A DNA stretch of 64,000 nt, taken from positions 89,584 through 153,583 of the forward strand of contig NZ_VUOA01000022.1 in assembly GCF_008386575.1 (NCBI RefSeq), given 5' to 3'. Under the pieces are notes generated by a model that was not told the origin of the DNA, did no database searches, and saw only the letters and a program-made list of their open reading frames with translations. This DNA comes from Salinarimonas soli (GTDB lineage: Bacteria > Pseudomonadota > Alphaproteobacteria > Rhizobiales > Beijerinckiaceae). Made by a program: the position numbers and the translations under genes. Position 1 is the first letter of the stretch; every line of letters starts with the position of its first letter. Of this stretch, positions 1 through 8,811 are shown one piece after another.

Positions 1-154
1 CGGCGGCCTGCCGGCGCTTCCCCCCGACCATGCCGACGCGGACGCGATCTGCCTCGTCCAGGCCTTCTATGGCCTCGCCGTCCGCCTTGCCGAGCGGCGT
101 GGCATCGACGTCGACCAGCCGCGCCACCTCCAGAAGGTCACCCGCACCCGCTGA
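1..154 (+). CDS. SIS-domain protein, C-terminal end (partial)
   Basis: Only the last ~50 residues are in the window, in frame from base 2 with a TGA at 152-154. The end reads ...DQPRHLQKVTRTR, which matches the usual C-terminus of double-SIS sugar-phosphate isomerases/aminotransferases related to the isomerase half of GlmS and to AgaS, where a 'D.PR.L.KVT.T' tail is typical. Such proteins bind amino-sugar phosphates in the cytoplasm. The exact substrate cannot be judged from this fragment. It ends 9 bases before the stop of the convergent flavoprotein gene. Confidence 0.6.
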   Translation, partial: GGLPALPPDHADADAICLVQAFYGLAVRLAERRGIDVDQPRHLQKVTRTR

Positions 155-163
155 CCTCGCCCC

Positions 164-1546
164 TCAAGGCTCCGCCCGGCCCGCGAGGGCCCCGTAGGCG
201 ACGGCCGTGAGGAGCCCATTGCCCGAGAGGTAGCCCGAGGCCCGGCTGCCCGAGACGCCGCAGGCCGCACCCCCGGCGGCATAGAGGTTCGGCAGGGCCG
301 ACCCGTCGGGGCGCAGGACCCGCGCCCGCCCGTCCACCACGAGCCCGCCCTGGGTGTGGAACAGGGCGCCCGTGACCCGCACGGCGTGGTAGGGCGGCGC
401 CAGGGGCGGGACGCCCGCGAAGGAGCGGCCGAAATCGTCGGTGTCGCCTCTGCGCTTGCAAGCCTCCACCGCCTCGAAGGTCGCCATGAACGCCTCCACG
501 GGCAGCCCCAGGCGCCCGGCCAGGGCGTCTGGCGTATCGGCCTGAGGCACGGCGCCCGCGGCCTCCGCCCGGCGGAAATCCTCGAACTGGCGGGCGATGC
601 CCGCGATGCGCGCGTCGAACACGCAGACCGCGAGCCCCTCGGGCTGCGCCAGCACGGGGGCGGCGGCCTCCGAATAGCCCCCCGTCTCGTCGGCGAAGCG
701 GCGGCCCTCCAGGTTCACCTGGAAGCCGCCCTCCATGATCACGGCCCAGGTGATGAGGATCCCGTGGGGATGGGCCACAGAACCGTGGCCCTGATGGCCC
801 GAGAGGTGGCGCGTGGCGGCGCCCAGGGCCTCACCCCAGAGCACCGCGTCGCCCTGGTTGCCCGGATGGCCGAAATAGAGCCCCTCGGCGAGGTCGGGCA
901 CGTGGCGGCGCACGAGGTCGCGGTGCCCGCCATAGCCGTTGCAGGCGAGGATCAGCCGCCCGCAGCCGATGCGCTCGCGCGAGCCGTCCGGCCGGGCGAT
1001 CTCCACGCCCGCGACCCGGTCCGAGGCGTCGGCGAACAGCGCCACGACATGAGCCTCGGGCAGGATGTCGACCCCAGCCGCCTCCGCCGCCGCCCTCAGC
1101 CGGTCGATCAGCTCCTCGCCCGAGCGAGAGGGCAGGCCGTGCATGCGCAGGGCCGAGTGGCCGGGATAGCGGAAATCCTCGATGAGCGAGAAGGGCAGGC
1201 CGTGCCGGCCGGCGAGCCATTCGAGCACAGGGCCCACGGTCTCCGTCACGGCCGCCACCGCCGCCGCGTCCGGCTCGCCGTGCGCCTTCTTGAGGATGTC
1301 GGCGGCAAAGAGCGCGGGGCTGTCCTCGATCCCCGCCGCCCGCTGCCAGCGGGTGCCGGCCGCGGGCACGAGGCCCGCCGAGAGCGCCGTGGAGCCGCGC
1401 GGCACGGGATCGCGCTCGAGCACCAGGGCCTCCACCCCGGCCTCGCGGGCCGCGAGCGCCGCGACCAACCCCGCCGCGCCCCCGCCCACCACGAGGAGCG
1501 GCACCTCGGCCTCGAACTCGGGCACCTCGCGGACGACCCGGCTCAT
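164..1546 (-). CDS. FAD-dependent oxidoreductase, fumarate reductase/ketosteroid dehydrogenase-like
   Basis: A 460-residue flavoprotein. Residues 21-27 read GGGAAGL, the dinucleotide-binding Rossmann turn; a second FAD contact is near the C-terminus (NLYAAGGAACGVSGS...GYLSGNGL), typical of the FAD_binding_2 family (succinate dehydrogenase flavoprotein, 3-ketosteroid 1-dehydrogenase, tricarballylate dehydrogenase). There is no secretion signal and no fused haem domain, so it probably acts in the cytoplasm. The ATG at 1546 overlaps the stop of the isochorismatase-like gene by four bases (ATGA), which decides the start; the reading frame stays open upstream to 1777 but lacks family similarity there. 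It is the last gene of the catabolic operon. Substrate unknown; likely a desaturation or reduction step on a carboxylate. Confidence 0.85.
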   Translation of the reverse strand: MSRVVREVPEFEAEVPLLVVGGGAAGLVAALAAREAGVEALVLERDPVPRGSTALSAGLVPAAGTRWQRAAGIEDSPALFAADILKKAHGEPDAAAVAAVTETVGPVLEWLAGRHGLPFSLIEDFRYPGHSALRMHGLPSRSGEELIDRLRAAAEAAGVDILPEAHVVALFADASDRVAGVEIARPDGSRERIGCGRLILACNGYGGHRDLVRRHVPDLAEGLYFGHPGNQGDAVLWGEALGAATRHLSGHQGHGSVAHPHGILITWAVIMEGGFQVNLEGRRFADETGGYSEAAAPVLAQPEGLAVCVFDARIAGIARQFEDFRRAEAAGAVPQADTPDALAGRLGLPVEAFMATFEAVEACKRRGDTDDFGRSFAGVPPLAPPYHAVRVTGALFHTQGGLVVDGRARVLRPDGSALPNLYAAGGAACGVSGSRASGYLSGNGLLTAVAYGALAGRAEP

Positions 1547-2157
1547 GCGGCCTCGACCTCCCGGGCCATCTCGGCGATCGTCGCCACCCGGCCGACGGGC
1601 CGCAGCGCGTCGATGGCGGTGCGGTGCACCTCCGGCGAGAACGCCGCGCAACCGTCCTCCAGCACGATCGCGTCGATGTCGCGCACATGGGCGTCGCGCA
1701 CGGTGGAGGCGACGCCGCCGTTCGTGACGATGCCCGCCACGAGGAGCCGCTCCACGCCGAGCTTGCGCAGCACCCATTCGAGGCGGGTCATGTAGAAGGC
1801 CGAATAGGCCACCTTCTCGATCACGACGTCCGCGGGCTGGAGCTCGTCCACGAGGCGATGGCCCCAGGCGCCGGGCAGGAAGTCGCCCTTCCCGAGGAAG
1901 GGCCGCAGCGCCTTCAGATGCGGCGAGACGATCGGCTCGCCGCCCCGCCCGGGCTGGAGGGTGAACTGCGTCGAGACCACGAGCCCGCCCCGCGCCCGCA
2001 TGAGATCGGCGAGCGGCTTCACCCGGCCCGGCAGCGCCACGATCTCCGCCGCCCCCTGGCCGGCCCGGCTATAGGCGCCGTCGGGGTGGAGGAAGTCGTT
2101 CTGCAGGTCGACGATGAGGAGGGCCGTACGGGCGAGATCGAGGGAGCTATGGGCCAT
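1543..2157 (-). CDS. Isochorismatase-fold hydrolase lacking the usual catalytic cysteine
   Basis: A 204-residue protein of the isochorismatase/cysteine-hydrolase fold. Asp17 (in LLIVDLQNDF) and Lys115 (in VIEKVAYSAF) match two members of the catalytic triad. The third, normally Cys in a 'TN.C..ST..DA' loop, is Gly148 here (TNGGVASTVRDA). True isochorismatases such as EntB and PhzD also lack that cysteine, so the protein may not be an amidase. It starts at ATG 2157; the repeat at 2173-2332 separates it from the ThDP enzyme upstream, and it overlaps the flavoprotein downstream by four bases. Family assignment is firm; reaction unknown. Confidence 0.85.
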   Translation of the reverse strand: MAHSSLDLARTALLIVDLQNDFLHPDGAYSRAGQGAAEIVALPGRVKPLADLMRARGGLVVSTQFTLQPGRGGEPIVSPHLKALRPFLGKGDFLPGAWGHRLVDELQPADVVIEKVAYSAFYMTRLEWVLRKLGVERLLVAGIVTNGGVASTVRDAHVRDIDAIVLEDGCAAFSPEVHRTAIDALRPVGRVATIAEMAREVEAA

Positions 2158-2172
2158 GGGGAACTCGACGGT

Positions 2173-2332
2173 GTCCCCCTCCCCCTTGCGGGGAGGGGTT
2201 AGGGGTGGGGGTCGGAAAGTCGGAGCTGGTGATCGGGATTTGGAGCACGCACGCCCGTACAGCCCTATCTTGGATCGACGGCGGATGGCGTCCCGACCCC
2301 CACCCCCAGCCCCTTCCCGCAAGGGGGAGGGG
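2173..2332. repeat. ~160-bp intergenic repeat, copy A
   Basis: Bounded by an imperfect inverted repeat: GTCCCCCTCCCCC at the left and GGGGGAGGGGGG at the right, with nested GGGGTGGGGGTCG / CGACCCCCACCCC-type arms. The interior contains AAAGTCGGAGCTGG and CGCACGC.CGTACAGC. The same order of blocks occurs at 9781-9939 in the same orientation. It lies in the only sizeable gap between the isochorismatase-like and ThDP genes. It resembles a small palindromic intergenic element without its own gene. Confidence 0.8.
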
Positions 2333-2336
2333 GGAC

Positions 2337-3881
2337 TCACAGCACCACCTCGACGAGGTATGGCCCCGGCGCGTCGAGGCCGGCGCGGATGGCGCGGATG
2401 AGGGCGTCGGGGGTCTCGGCGCGCGCTGCCTCGACCCCCATGCCGCGGGCGAGATGCACCCAGTCGAGGGCGGGGCGGTCGAGGCTCAGCATGTCGTGGG
2501 CCTTGGGGCCCGGATTGGCGCCGACCCCCGCGAGCTCGCCTTTCAGGATCTCGTAGGAGCGGTTGGCGAAGATGAGGGTGAGGACCTTCAAGCCCTCGCG
2601 CGCCTGCGTCCACAAGCCCTGGAGCGTGTACATCCCGGAGCCGTCGGCCTGGAGCGTCACCACTTGCCGGTCGGGGCAGGCGACGGCGGCGCCGGTGGCG
2701 AGCGGGATGCCGATGCCGATGGATCCGCCCGTGAGCTGGAGCCAGTCGTGGGGCGGCGCCCCCATGGTGGCCCGGAAGAAGTCCCGCCCCGTCGTGATCG
2801 ATTCGTCGACCACGATGGCGTTCTCGGGCAGGAGCGCGCCGATCACCGCGGCGATCGCGGCGGGATCGAGGGCGCCGCCGTTCGGCAGGGCGGGACGGGA
2901 CGCCGGCGCGAGAGGCGGCGGGGTCCCGGCCGCGTTCACGGCGTCGGCAAGGCGCGTGAGCGCGTCGATCCCGTCCTGGGCGGGGGTCGCCAGCACGTGC
3001 ACGTCGCAATCGACGGGCTTCAGCTCGCTCGGCTTGCCCGGATAGCCGAAGAAGGCGACGGGCGCGACGGCGCCCACCAGCACGAGGTGGCGGATCCCTG
3101 CGAGCTTCGTCAAGGCCACGTCCACGGGATAGGGCACCCGCTCCACCGCGACCCGGCCCGCGCCGCGCTCCATGCGAGCGTTCGACATCGGCGCCATCAG
3201 CCGCGCGCCCGTGGCCTCCGCGATGCGCCCGGCAAGCTCTGGCCCGCGTCCCCTCAAGGTCTTGTCGCCGATGAGGAGCATCACGGGCTCGCCCGAACGC
3301 AGCAGCCCCGCGACGTGCCGCACCGCCGCCTCGTCGACCCGCTCGCGTGCGGGGATCGCGGGGACGGGGGCGATCGCGCCGCCCTCGCCCCAGGCGGTGT
3401 CGGCGGGCAGGATGAGGGTCGCGATCCCGCCCGGGGGTGAGAGCGAGGCGGCGATGGCCTCCGCCCCGTCCGCCGCCACCGTGAGGGAGTTCTCGGAGGT
3501 GCGCATCCAGGCGGAATGTTGCCCGGCGAGCGCCTCGATGTCGGCGGTGAGGGGAGCGTCGAAGCGCCGGTGGAAGGTGGCGTGCTCGCCCACGATGTTG
3601 ACGATCGGGGTGCGGGCACGCCGGGCGTTGTGGAGGTTGGCGAGCCCGTTGGCGAGGCCGGGCCCCAGATGCAGCAGGGTCGCGGCGGGCTTGTCGGTCA
3701 TGCGGGCATAGCCGTCGGCTGCGGCCGTGACCACGCCCTCGAACAGGGCGAGCACGCAGCGCACCCCCTCGACCCGGTCGAGGGCGGCGACGAAGTGCAT
3801 CTCGGAGGTGCCCGGATTGGCGAAGCACACCTCGACGCCCCCGGCATGCAGGGTGCGCACGAGGCTCTCGGCCCCGTTCAT
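2337..3881 (-). CDS. Thiamine-diphosphate enzyme, acetolactate synthase large-subunit homologue
   Basis: A 514-residue ThDP-dependent enzyme. The N-terminal pyrimidine-binding domain carries the conserved glutamate in ALFEGVVTAAADGYAR, a central domain follows, and the C-terminal pyrophosphate domain has an ADGSG...FANRSY metal/ThDP motif. It belongs to the branch annotated as acetolactate synthase or benzoylformate decarboxylase-like, and no regulatory small subunit lies nearby, so a catabolic carboligase or 2-oxoacid decarboxylase is more likely than branched-chain synthesis. The start is set at MNGAESL, where family similarity begins; an ATG at 3914 would add 11 low-complexity residues. 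It follows the ABC ATPase closely and is separated from the isochorismatase-like gene by repeat copy A. Confidence 0.85.
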   Translation of the reverse strand: MNGAESLVRTLHAGGVEVCFANPGTSEMHFVAALDRVEGVRCVLALFEGVVTAAADGYARMTDKPAATLLHLGPGLANGLANLHNARRARTPIVNIVGEHATFHRRFDAPLTADIEALAGQHSAWMRTSENSLTVAADGAEAIAASLSPPGGIATLILPADTAWGEGGAIAPVPAIPARERVDEAAVRHVAGLLRSGEPVMLLIGDKTLRGRGPELAGRIAEATGARLMAPMSNARMERGAGRVAVERVPYPVDVALTKLAGIRHLVLVGAVAPVAFFGYPGKPSELKPVDCDVHVLATPAQDGIDALTRLADAVNAAGTPPPLAPASRPALPNGGALDPAAIAAVIGALLPENAIVVDESITTGRDFFRATMGAPPHDWLQLTGGSIGIGIPLATGAAVACPDRQVVTLQADGSGMYTLQGLWTQAREGLKVLTLIFANRSYEILKGELAGVGANPGPKAHDMLSLDRPALDWVHLARGMGVEAARAETPDALIRAIRAGLDAPGPYLVEVVL

Positions 3882-3930
3882 CAGCGGCGCGGGAGCGGGG
3901 GCGGGGAGGGGCATGACGGTCCGGGAGCTC

Positions 3931-5004
3931 TCAGAGGATCGGGGCGAGGGCGGCGCGGCGGGAGGCGAGGACGCCGAGCCGCTCCGCGACGGCGGCCGAG
4001 CGCGCCGCGCCCCCGGCGGCCTGGGGCGGCGCGATCTCCTCGGCGAAGTGGCAGGCCGCCTCCCGTCCCGTCCCCACCGGCCGGAGCGCGGGCACGTCCG
4101 TGCGGCAGCGCTCGCGGGCATGAGGGCAGCGGGTGTGGAAGGCGCAGCCCGGCGGGGGCGCCAGCGGGCTCGGCACGTCGCCCTGCAGGATGATGCGCTC
4201 GCGGGCGAGCAGCGGATCGGGGCGGGGCGCCGCCGAGAGGAGCGCCTGGGTATAGGGGTGGCGCGGGTCGTCGTAGAGGATGCGCTTGTCGCCGATCTCG
4301 ACGATGCGCCCGAGATACATCACGGCGACCCGGTCGGCGATGTGCTTCACCACCGCCAGGTCATGGGCGATGAAGACGTAAGCCAGGCCGAAGCGCGCCT
4401 GCAGATCCTGGAGCAGGTTCACCACCTGGGCCTGGATCGAGACGTCGAGGGCCGAGACGGGCTCGTCGCAGACGATGAGGTCCGGGTTGGTGGCGAGCGC
4501 CCGCGCCACCCCGATGCGCTGGCGCTGGCCGCCGGAGAACTCGTGGGGATAGCGCTCGCCGTGCTCGGGCGCGAGGCCGACCAGCCCAAGGAGCTCGCGC
4601 ACCCGCGCATCCGTCTCCGCCCCTTGCGTCAGTCCGTGGAGCTCCAGGGGCTCGGCGAGGATCTGCGCCACCGACAGGCGCGGGTTGAGGGAGGCGAACG
4701 GGTCCTGGAACACGATCTGCATCCGCCGCCGCAGCCGCCGCAAGGGCCCCTTGCCGAGCGCCCGCATGTCGGTGCCGTCGAAGGTGACCCGGCCGGCGGT
4801 GGGCTCGATCAGGCGCAGGATCAGGCGGCCGAGGGTCGACTTGCCGCAGCCCGACTCGCCGACGAGCGCCAGCGTCTCGCCGCGCCGCAGGGTCAGCGAC
4901 ACCCCGTCGACGGCCTTTACGACCCCGGCGGGCTTGGCAAAGAGCCCGCCGCCGACGGGAAAGTGCTTCACGAGATCCTCGGCGACGAGGAGCGGCCCGC
5001 TCAT
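3931..5004 (-). CDS. Peptide-type ABC importer ATPase (DppF/OppF-like)
   Basis: 357 residues with a Walker A (GESGCGKST), the ABC signature (LSGGQRQR) and Walker B ([12 protein letters not shown]), followed by the C-terminal oligopeptide/dipeptide extension with Cys residues ([14 protein letters not shown]) that binds an iron-sulfur cluster in some DppF/DppD proteins. It would pair with the neighbouring ATPase to power import through the two permeases upstream. ATG at 5004 overlaps the preceding gene's stop (ATGA at 5001-5004), supporting this start. Cytoplasmic, membrane-associated. The transported substrate is not revealed by the ATPase. Confidence 0.95.
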   Translation of the reverse strand: MSGPLLVAEDLVKHFPVGGGLFAKPAGVVKAVDGVSLTLRRGETLALVGESGCGKSTLGRLILRLIEPTAGRVTFDGTDMRALGKGPLRRLRRRMQIVFQDPFASLNPRLSVAQILAEPLELHGLTQGAETDARVRELLGLVGLAPEHGERYPHEFSGGQRQRIGVARALATNPDLIVCDEPVSALDVSIQAQVVNLLQDLQARFGLAYVFIAHDLAVVKHIADRVAVMYLGRIVEIGDKRILYDDPRHPYTQALLSAAPRPDPLLARERIILQGDVPSPLAPPPGCAFHTRCPHARERCRTDVPALRPVGTGREAACHFAEEIAPPQAAGGAARSAAVAERLGVLASRRAALAPIL

Positions 5005-6041
5005 GCCCGGATCTCCTCGATGGGCGCGTACCAGCAGCGCGCCTGATGGCCGGGCCCCAGATCGCGCAACGGCGGCTCCTCGCGCAGGCAGCGGGAATCG
5101 GCGAGCGGGCAGCGGGGCGAGAAGCGGCAGCCCTTGGGCATGGCGTTGGGTGCGGGCACCGCGCCCTCGATGGTCTGGAGCCGGCTGCGGCTCTCGTCGA
5201 GGCGGGGGATCGAGGCGAGAAGCCCTAAGGTGTAGGGGTGCTGGGCATCCGCGAACAGGGTGCGCACGTCGGCGCGCTCCACCACCTGGCCGGCATACAT
5301 CACCACCACCTCGTCGGCGGTCTCGGCGATCACGCCGAGGTCGTGCGTGATGAGGACGATGGCGGTGCCGAGCCGCCGCTGGAGATCGCCCATCAGGTCG
5401 AGGATCTGGGCCTGGATGGTGACGTCGAGCGCGGTGGTGGGCTCGTCGGCGATGAGGAGCCGGGGATCGCAGGCGAGCGCCATGGCGATCATCACCCGCT
5501 GGCGCATGCCGCCCGACATCTCGTGGGGATAGGCGTCGACCCGCGTCTCGGGGGAGGGGATGCGCACGAGACGCAGCATCTCGACTGCCCGCTCGCGGGC
5601 CGCCCCCGCCCCCAGGGCGCGATGGCGGCGCAGGCCTTCCACGATCTGGTCGCCGACCCGGTAGACGGGATTGAGCGATGTCATGGGCTCCTGGAAGATC
5701 ATGGCGATCCGGTCGCCCCGGATTGCCTCCATCTCGGCGCGGCTCTTCTTGAGGAGGTCCTCGCCCTCGAACAGGATTTCGCCCCCCGCCCGGATGCCAG
5801 GCGGCTCGGGCACGAGGCCCATGATGGAGAGGGAGGTCACGCTCTTGCCGCAGCCCGACTCGCCCACGATGCCCAGGGTGCGCCCCGGCCGCACGTCGAA
5901 GCTCACCCCGTCGACCGCGCGATAGAGGCCGCGCTCGGTGCGAAAATGCGTGCGCAGGTCCCGCACGCTGAGCAGCGGCGCGGGCTCGGGAGCGACGTCG
6001 GGCGCGGGGCCGTCCAGGGTGAGGACGCCGTCGGAGGTCAT
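5001..6041 (-). CDS. Peptide-type ABC importer ATPase (DppD/OppD-like)
   Basis: 346 residues. Walker A (GESGCGKSV), signature ([15 protein letters not shown]), Walker B ([14 protein letters not shown]) and the Cys-containing C-terminal motif ([14 protein letters not shown]) are all present. It is the partner of the DppF-like ATPase whose start overlaps its stop. A 236-bp repeat-filled gap separates it from the binding-protein gene, so expression may be modulated there. Intact length for the family. Confidence 0.95.
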   Translation of the reverse strand: MTSDGVLTLDGPAPDVAPEPAPLLSVRDLRTHFRTERGLYRAVDGVSFDVRPGRTLGIVGESGCGKSVTSLSIMGLVPEPPGIRAGGEILFEGEDLLKKSRAEMEAIRGDRIAMIFQEPMTSLNPVYRVGDQIVEGLRRHRALGAGAARERAVEMLRLVRIPSPETRVDAYPHEMSGGMRQRVMIAMALACDPRLLIADEPTTALDVTIQAQILDLMGDLQRRLGTAIVLITHDLGVIAETADEVVVMYAGQVVERADVRTLFADAQHPYTLGLLASIPRLDESRSRLQTIEGAVPAPNAMPKGCRFSPRCPLADSRCLREEPPLRDLGPGHQARCWYAPIEEIRA

Positions 6042-6075
6042 GAGGTCAGAGGTCCTGGTCTGCTTTGGTGACAGT

Positions 6076-6283
6076 CACCTCTCCCCGCCGTGCGGGGAGA
6101 GGGCCTCAAGCCCCCCTGCCGGGGCTTGAGGCGAGGGCGGCAGCCCGAAGGTGAGGGGGCGTTCCCGGACGAGACTCACCCCGTGAGACCCCCTCACCCC
6201 CGCTCACCGTCGTTCGCTTGCCGCGCCTGCCGGTCCGCAGGCGCGGCCCTCTCCCCGCCCGGCGGGGAGAGGGGGGATCAGCG
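6076..6283. repeat. Nested palindromic intergenic repeat region
   Basis: Two strong hairpins bracket the gap: CCTCTCCCCGCCGTGCGGGGAGAGG on the left and CCCTCTCCCCGCCCGGCGGGGAGAGGG on the right. Between them lie paired arms CTCAAGCCCC/GGGGCTTGAG and GGTGAGGGGG/CCCCCTCACC. It sits inside the importer operon between the binding-protein gene and the DppD-like gene, where stem-loops often set the higher abundance of binding-protein mRNA. No ORF is supported. Confidence 0.7.
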
Positions 6284-7879
6284 CACGAATTTCAGGTCCA
6301 GCCCCTTGTAGAGGCCGCACCCGTAGATGTTGTGGGCCTTGATGGGCGCGAGCCGGTTGGAGGCCGCGACCTTCATGGGCTCGTGGAAGAGCGGGATCCA
6401 CACGTTCTGCTCGTGGACCTGGCGCAGCACCTCGCCATAGGCCTTGGCCCGGTCGGCGGGGTCGACGGCGGTCATGCCCTGGTCGAGGAGCTTGTCGACG
6501 CCCGCGTCGCGGAAGTTCATCCGGTTGGGCGACGGGATGTTGCCCGAGCGGAAGTAGAGGTTCAGCGCGTCGCCCGCCGAGATATAGGGGAAGCTCAAGG
6601 CGAAGAGGTCGAACTCCTGCGTCGCGAGCTTGCCCCAGCCAGCGGTGGCGTCGAAGAGCTGGATGCGCATGTCGACGCCGATCTTGCGCACGTCGCCCTG
6701 CACCGCCTCCATGATGGTGCGGAACTGGGGCGCGCTGAAGCTGTAGCCGAGCGGCGAGAGGCGCTTGCCGTCCTTCACCCGGACGCCGTCGGGCCCGCGA
6801 GCCCAGCCCGCCGCGTCGATGATGCGGTTGGCCTCTTCGACATTGGTGCGCGGGAGCTTGCCCTCGATCTCCTTGTTCCAGTCGAGCGCGTCGCGGCTGA
6901 TATAGGAATTGGCCGGCTCGACCTCGCCGAAGAACAGGTTCTTCGACATGGCGGCCTGGTCGACGGCCATCACCATGGCGCGGCGCACCTCGGGGTCGCT
7001 CACGCCCTCCTTGTCGAGCTTGAAGCCGATGAAGTTGGTCCAGAACGCCTCCTTCGACTCGACGACCCGGATCTGCGGGTTGCGGCGCAGGACCTGGTAG
7101 CCGGAGAAGGGCACGTATTGCGTGACCTGGGACTGGCCCGTCATCACGGCGGCGAGGCGCGTGGCCTCCTCGGGCACGATCTTCCAGACGATCTCCTGCA
7201 CCCCGGCCGGGCCCCGGTTCTCGTAGATCGGCGGGCCCCACTTGTAGGCGGCGTGGCGCTTGAGCGTCATGTCGTTGCGGGGCTTCCAGTCGCCCCAGCA
7301 GAACGGCCCGGTGCCGTTGAAGCCCTTGACGCCGAAGTCGTTGCCGAGCGCCTCGACATTCGCCTTGTCGATCACGACCGCGAAGCTCTGCGTCAGCTGA
7401 TAGAGCATCTCGCTGAAGGGCGCCTTCAGCCGGTACTCCACCGTCTGCGGATCTTTCGCGACGATGTCCTCCACGGGGCCGGCGCGCCAGCGCACGGGGG
7501 ACTTGGTCTCGGGGTCGATCCAGCGCTTCAAGGAATAGACCACGTCGTCGGCGGTCATCCTCTTGCCGTCGCAGAAGCTGACGTCGCCGCGCAGCTTGAA
7601 CGTATAGGTCTTGCCGTCCTCCGAGACGGTCCAGCTCTCCGCGAGGCCCGGCTTGATGGTGGCCATGTCGTAGTCGAGCGACACGAGGGTGTCGCCCAGC
7701 ATGAACAGGACCTCGGACGCAGCGCGGGCGGTCGATTTGTGCGGGTCGTAATTGTTGGAATCGAGCTCGCGCACGATCGTGATCGTGTTCTGCGCCAGGG
7801 CCGGCCCCGCCGCCATCGTGGCGCCGAGCGCAAGCGCCCCCGCGAGCCATGGCCATCGCTTGAAGCTTGTCACCGTCAT
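6278..7879 (-). CDS. ABC importer substrate-binding protein, family 5 (peptide/nickel type)
   Basis: 533 residues. A Sec signal (FKRWPWLAGALALGATMAAG...ALA) precedes a mature domain with the family-5 opening ELDSNNYDPHKS...EVLFMLGDTLVS. The AGGAGA ribosome site a few bases upstream supports the ATG at 7879. Periplasmic receptor for the importer; homologues bind peptides, opines, nickel complexes or glycosides, so the ligand is open. Its operon with an amidohydrolase and catabolic enzymes argues for a small amide or peptide-like carbon/nitrogen source. Confidence 0.95.
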   Translation of the reverse strand: MTVTSFKRWPWLAGALALGATMAAGPALAQNTITIVRELDSNNYDPHKSTARAASEVLFMLGDTLVSLDYDMATIKPGLAESWTVSEDGKTYTFKLRGDVSFCDGKRMTADDVVYSLKRWIDPETKSPVRWRAGPVEDIVAKDPQTVEYRLKAPFSEMLYQLTQSFAVVIDKANVEALGNDFGVKGFNGTGPFCWGDWKPRNDMTLKRHAAYKWGPPIYENRGPAGVQEIVWKIVPEEATRLAAVMTGQSQVTQYVPFSGYQVLRRNPQIRVVESKEAFWTNFIGFKLDKEGVSDPEVRRAMVMAVDQAAMSKNLFFGEVEPANSYISRDALDWNKEIEGKLPRTNVEEANRIIDAAGWARGPDGVRVKDGKRLSPLGYSFSAPQFRTIMEAVQGDVRKIGVDMRIQLFDATAGWGKLATQEFDLFALSFPYISAGDALNLYFRSGNIPSPNRMNFRDAGVDKLLDQGMTAVDPADRAKAYGEVLRQVHEQNVWIPLFHEPMKVAASNRLAPIKAHNIYGCGLYKGLDLKFVR

Positions 7880-7920
7880 GTCCGTTCTCCTCTGGTTTCG
7901 ATCGGGCGGTGGGCCGCCTC

Positions 7921-8811
7921 TCATGTGTTGCGAAGGCGGGGATCGAGCGTGTCGCGCAGGGCGTCGCCGAGCACGTTGGCGCACAGGACGACGAGCACGA
8001 TCATGAGGCTCGGCAGGGTCGAGATGTGGGGGGCGAAGAGAAGAGCGTCGCGCCCCTGCGAGGCCATCATGCCGAGCTCCGCCGCGGGCGGGCGGGCGCC
8101 GAGCCCTAGGAACGACAGCACGGCGCCGATGAGGATCACCTGGCCGAATCGCAGGGTGAGGAACACGAAGACCGACGACATGCAGTTGAGCGCGAGATAG
8201 CGCCACAGGAGCGTGCGGTCGGGCAGGCCGACGGCGCGGCCCGCCTCCATGAAGTCCTGCCCCATGATCATCACCGCCGCGCCCCGCGTGATGCGCGCCA
8301 CGTCCGGCACGGTGGCCACCGCGAGCGCCACGATGATGGCGCCCATGCCGGGGCCGATCACCGCCGCGAAGGCGAGCCCGAGCAGGATCGCGGGGAAGGA
8401 CAGGAGCACGTCGGCCAGCCGCATGAGCACGCCGTCGAGGCGCCGGTAGAAGGCCGCGAACAGCCCGACCAGCACCCCGATCCCGCCCCCGAGCGCCACG
8501 GCGAGCACCGCGATGAGAAGGGTGAGGCGGGTGCCGTGGAGGAGGCGGCTCAGCATGTCCCGGCCCTGCCCGTCCGTGCCCAAAAGATAGTCGGCAGTGC
8601 CGCCCTCGGCCCAGACGGGGGGCTGGAAGGGGATGGGCTTGGTCTCGAAGGGATCGTGGGGCGAGAGCCAGGGGGCGAGGAGCGCGGCGAGGGTGATCAA
8701 CGCGAGCACCAGGGCGGCCGCGAGCGCCAGCCGGTCGCGCAGGAGACGGCCGAGGAACGGCGAGGCGCCGCGCCGGCGCCGCAGGGGCAGCTGGGCCAGC
8801 GCCGCCCTCAT
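7921..8811 (-). CDS. ABC importer permease (DppC/OppC-like)
   Basis: 296 residues with an N-terminal OppC-type leader segment and first membrane helix (LALAAALVLALITLAALLAPWL), then a periplasmic linker (LLGTDGQGRDMLSRLLHGTR) that is diagnostic for DppC/OppC, then five further helices with the EAA-like loop (EAGRAVGLPDRTLLWRYL). ATG 8811 overlaps the stop of the first permease by four bases. Inner-membrane half of the importer channel. Confidence 0.95.
   Translation of the reverse strand: MRAALAQLPLRRRRGASPFLGRLLRDRLALAAALVLALITLAALLAPWLSPHDPFETKPIPFQPPVWAEGGTADYLLGTDGQGRDMLSRLLHGTRLTLLIAVLAVALGGGIGVLVGLFAAFYRRLDGVLMRLADVLLSFPAILLGLAFAAVIGPGMGAIIVALAVATVPDVARITRGAAVMIMGQDFMEAGRAVGLPDRTLLWRYLALNCMSSVFVFLTLRFGQVILIGAVLSFLGLGARPPAAELGMMASQGRDALLFAPHISTLPSLMIVLVVLCANVLGDALRDTLDPRLRNT

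Noticed and set aside
356-1795. Long opposite-strand frames such as 356-1795 (+), 4-kb open frames around 9955-13743 (-) and others
   Set aside because: They mirror real genes in very GC-rich DNA, have Arg/Gly/His-rich compositions and no family features; the 9955-13743 frame also runs through the antisense of the M3 peptidase.
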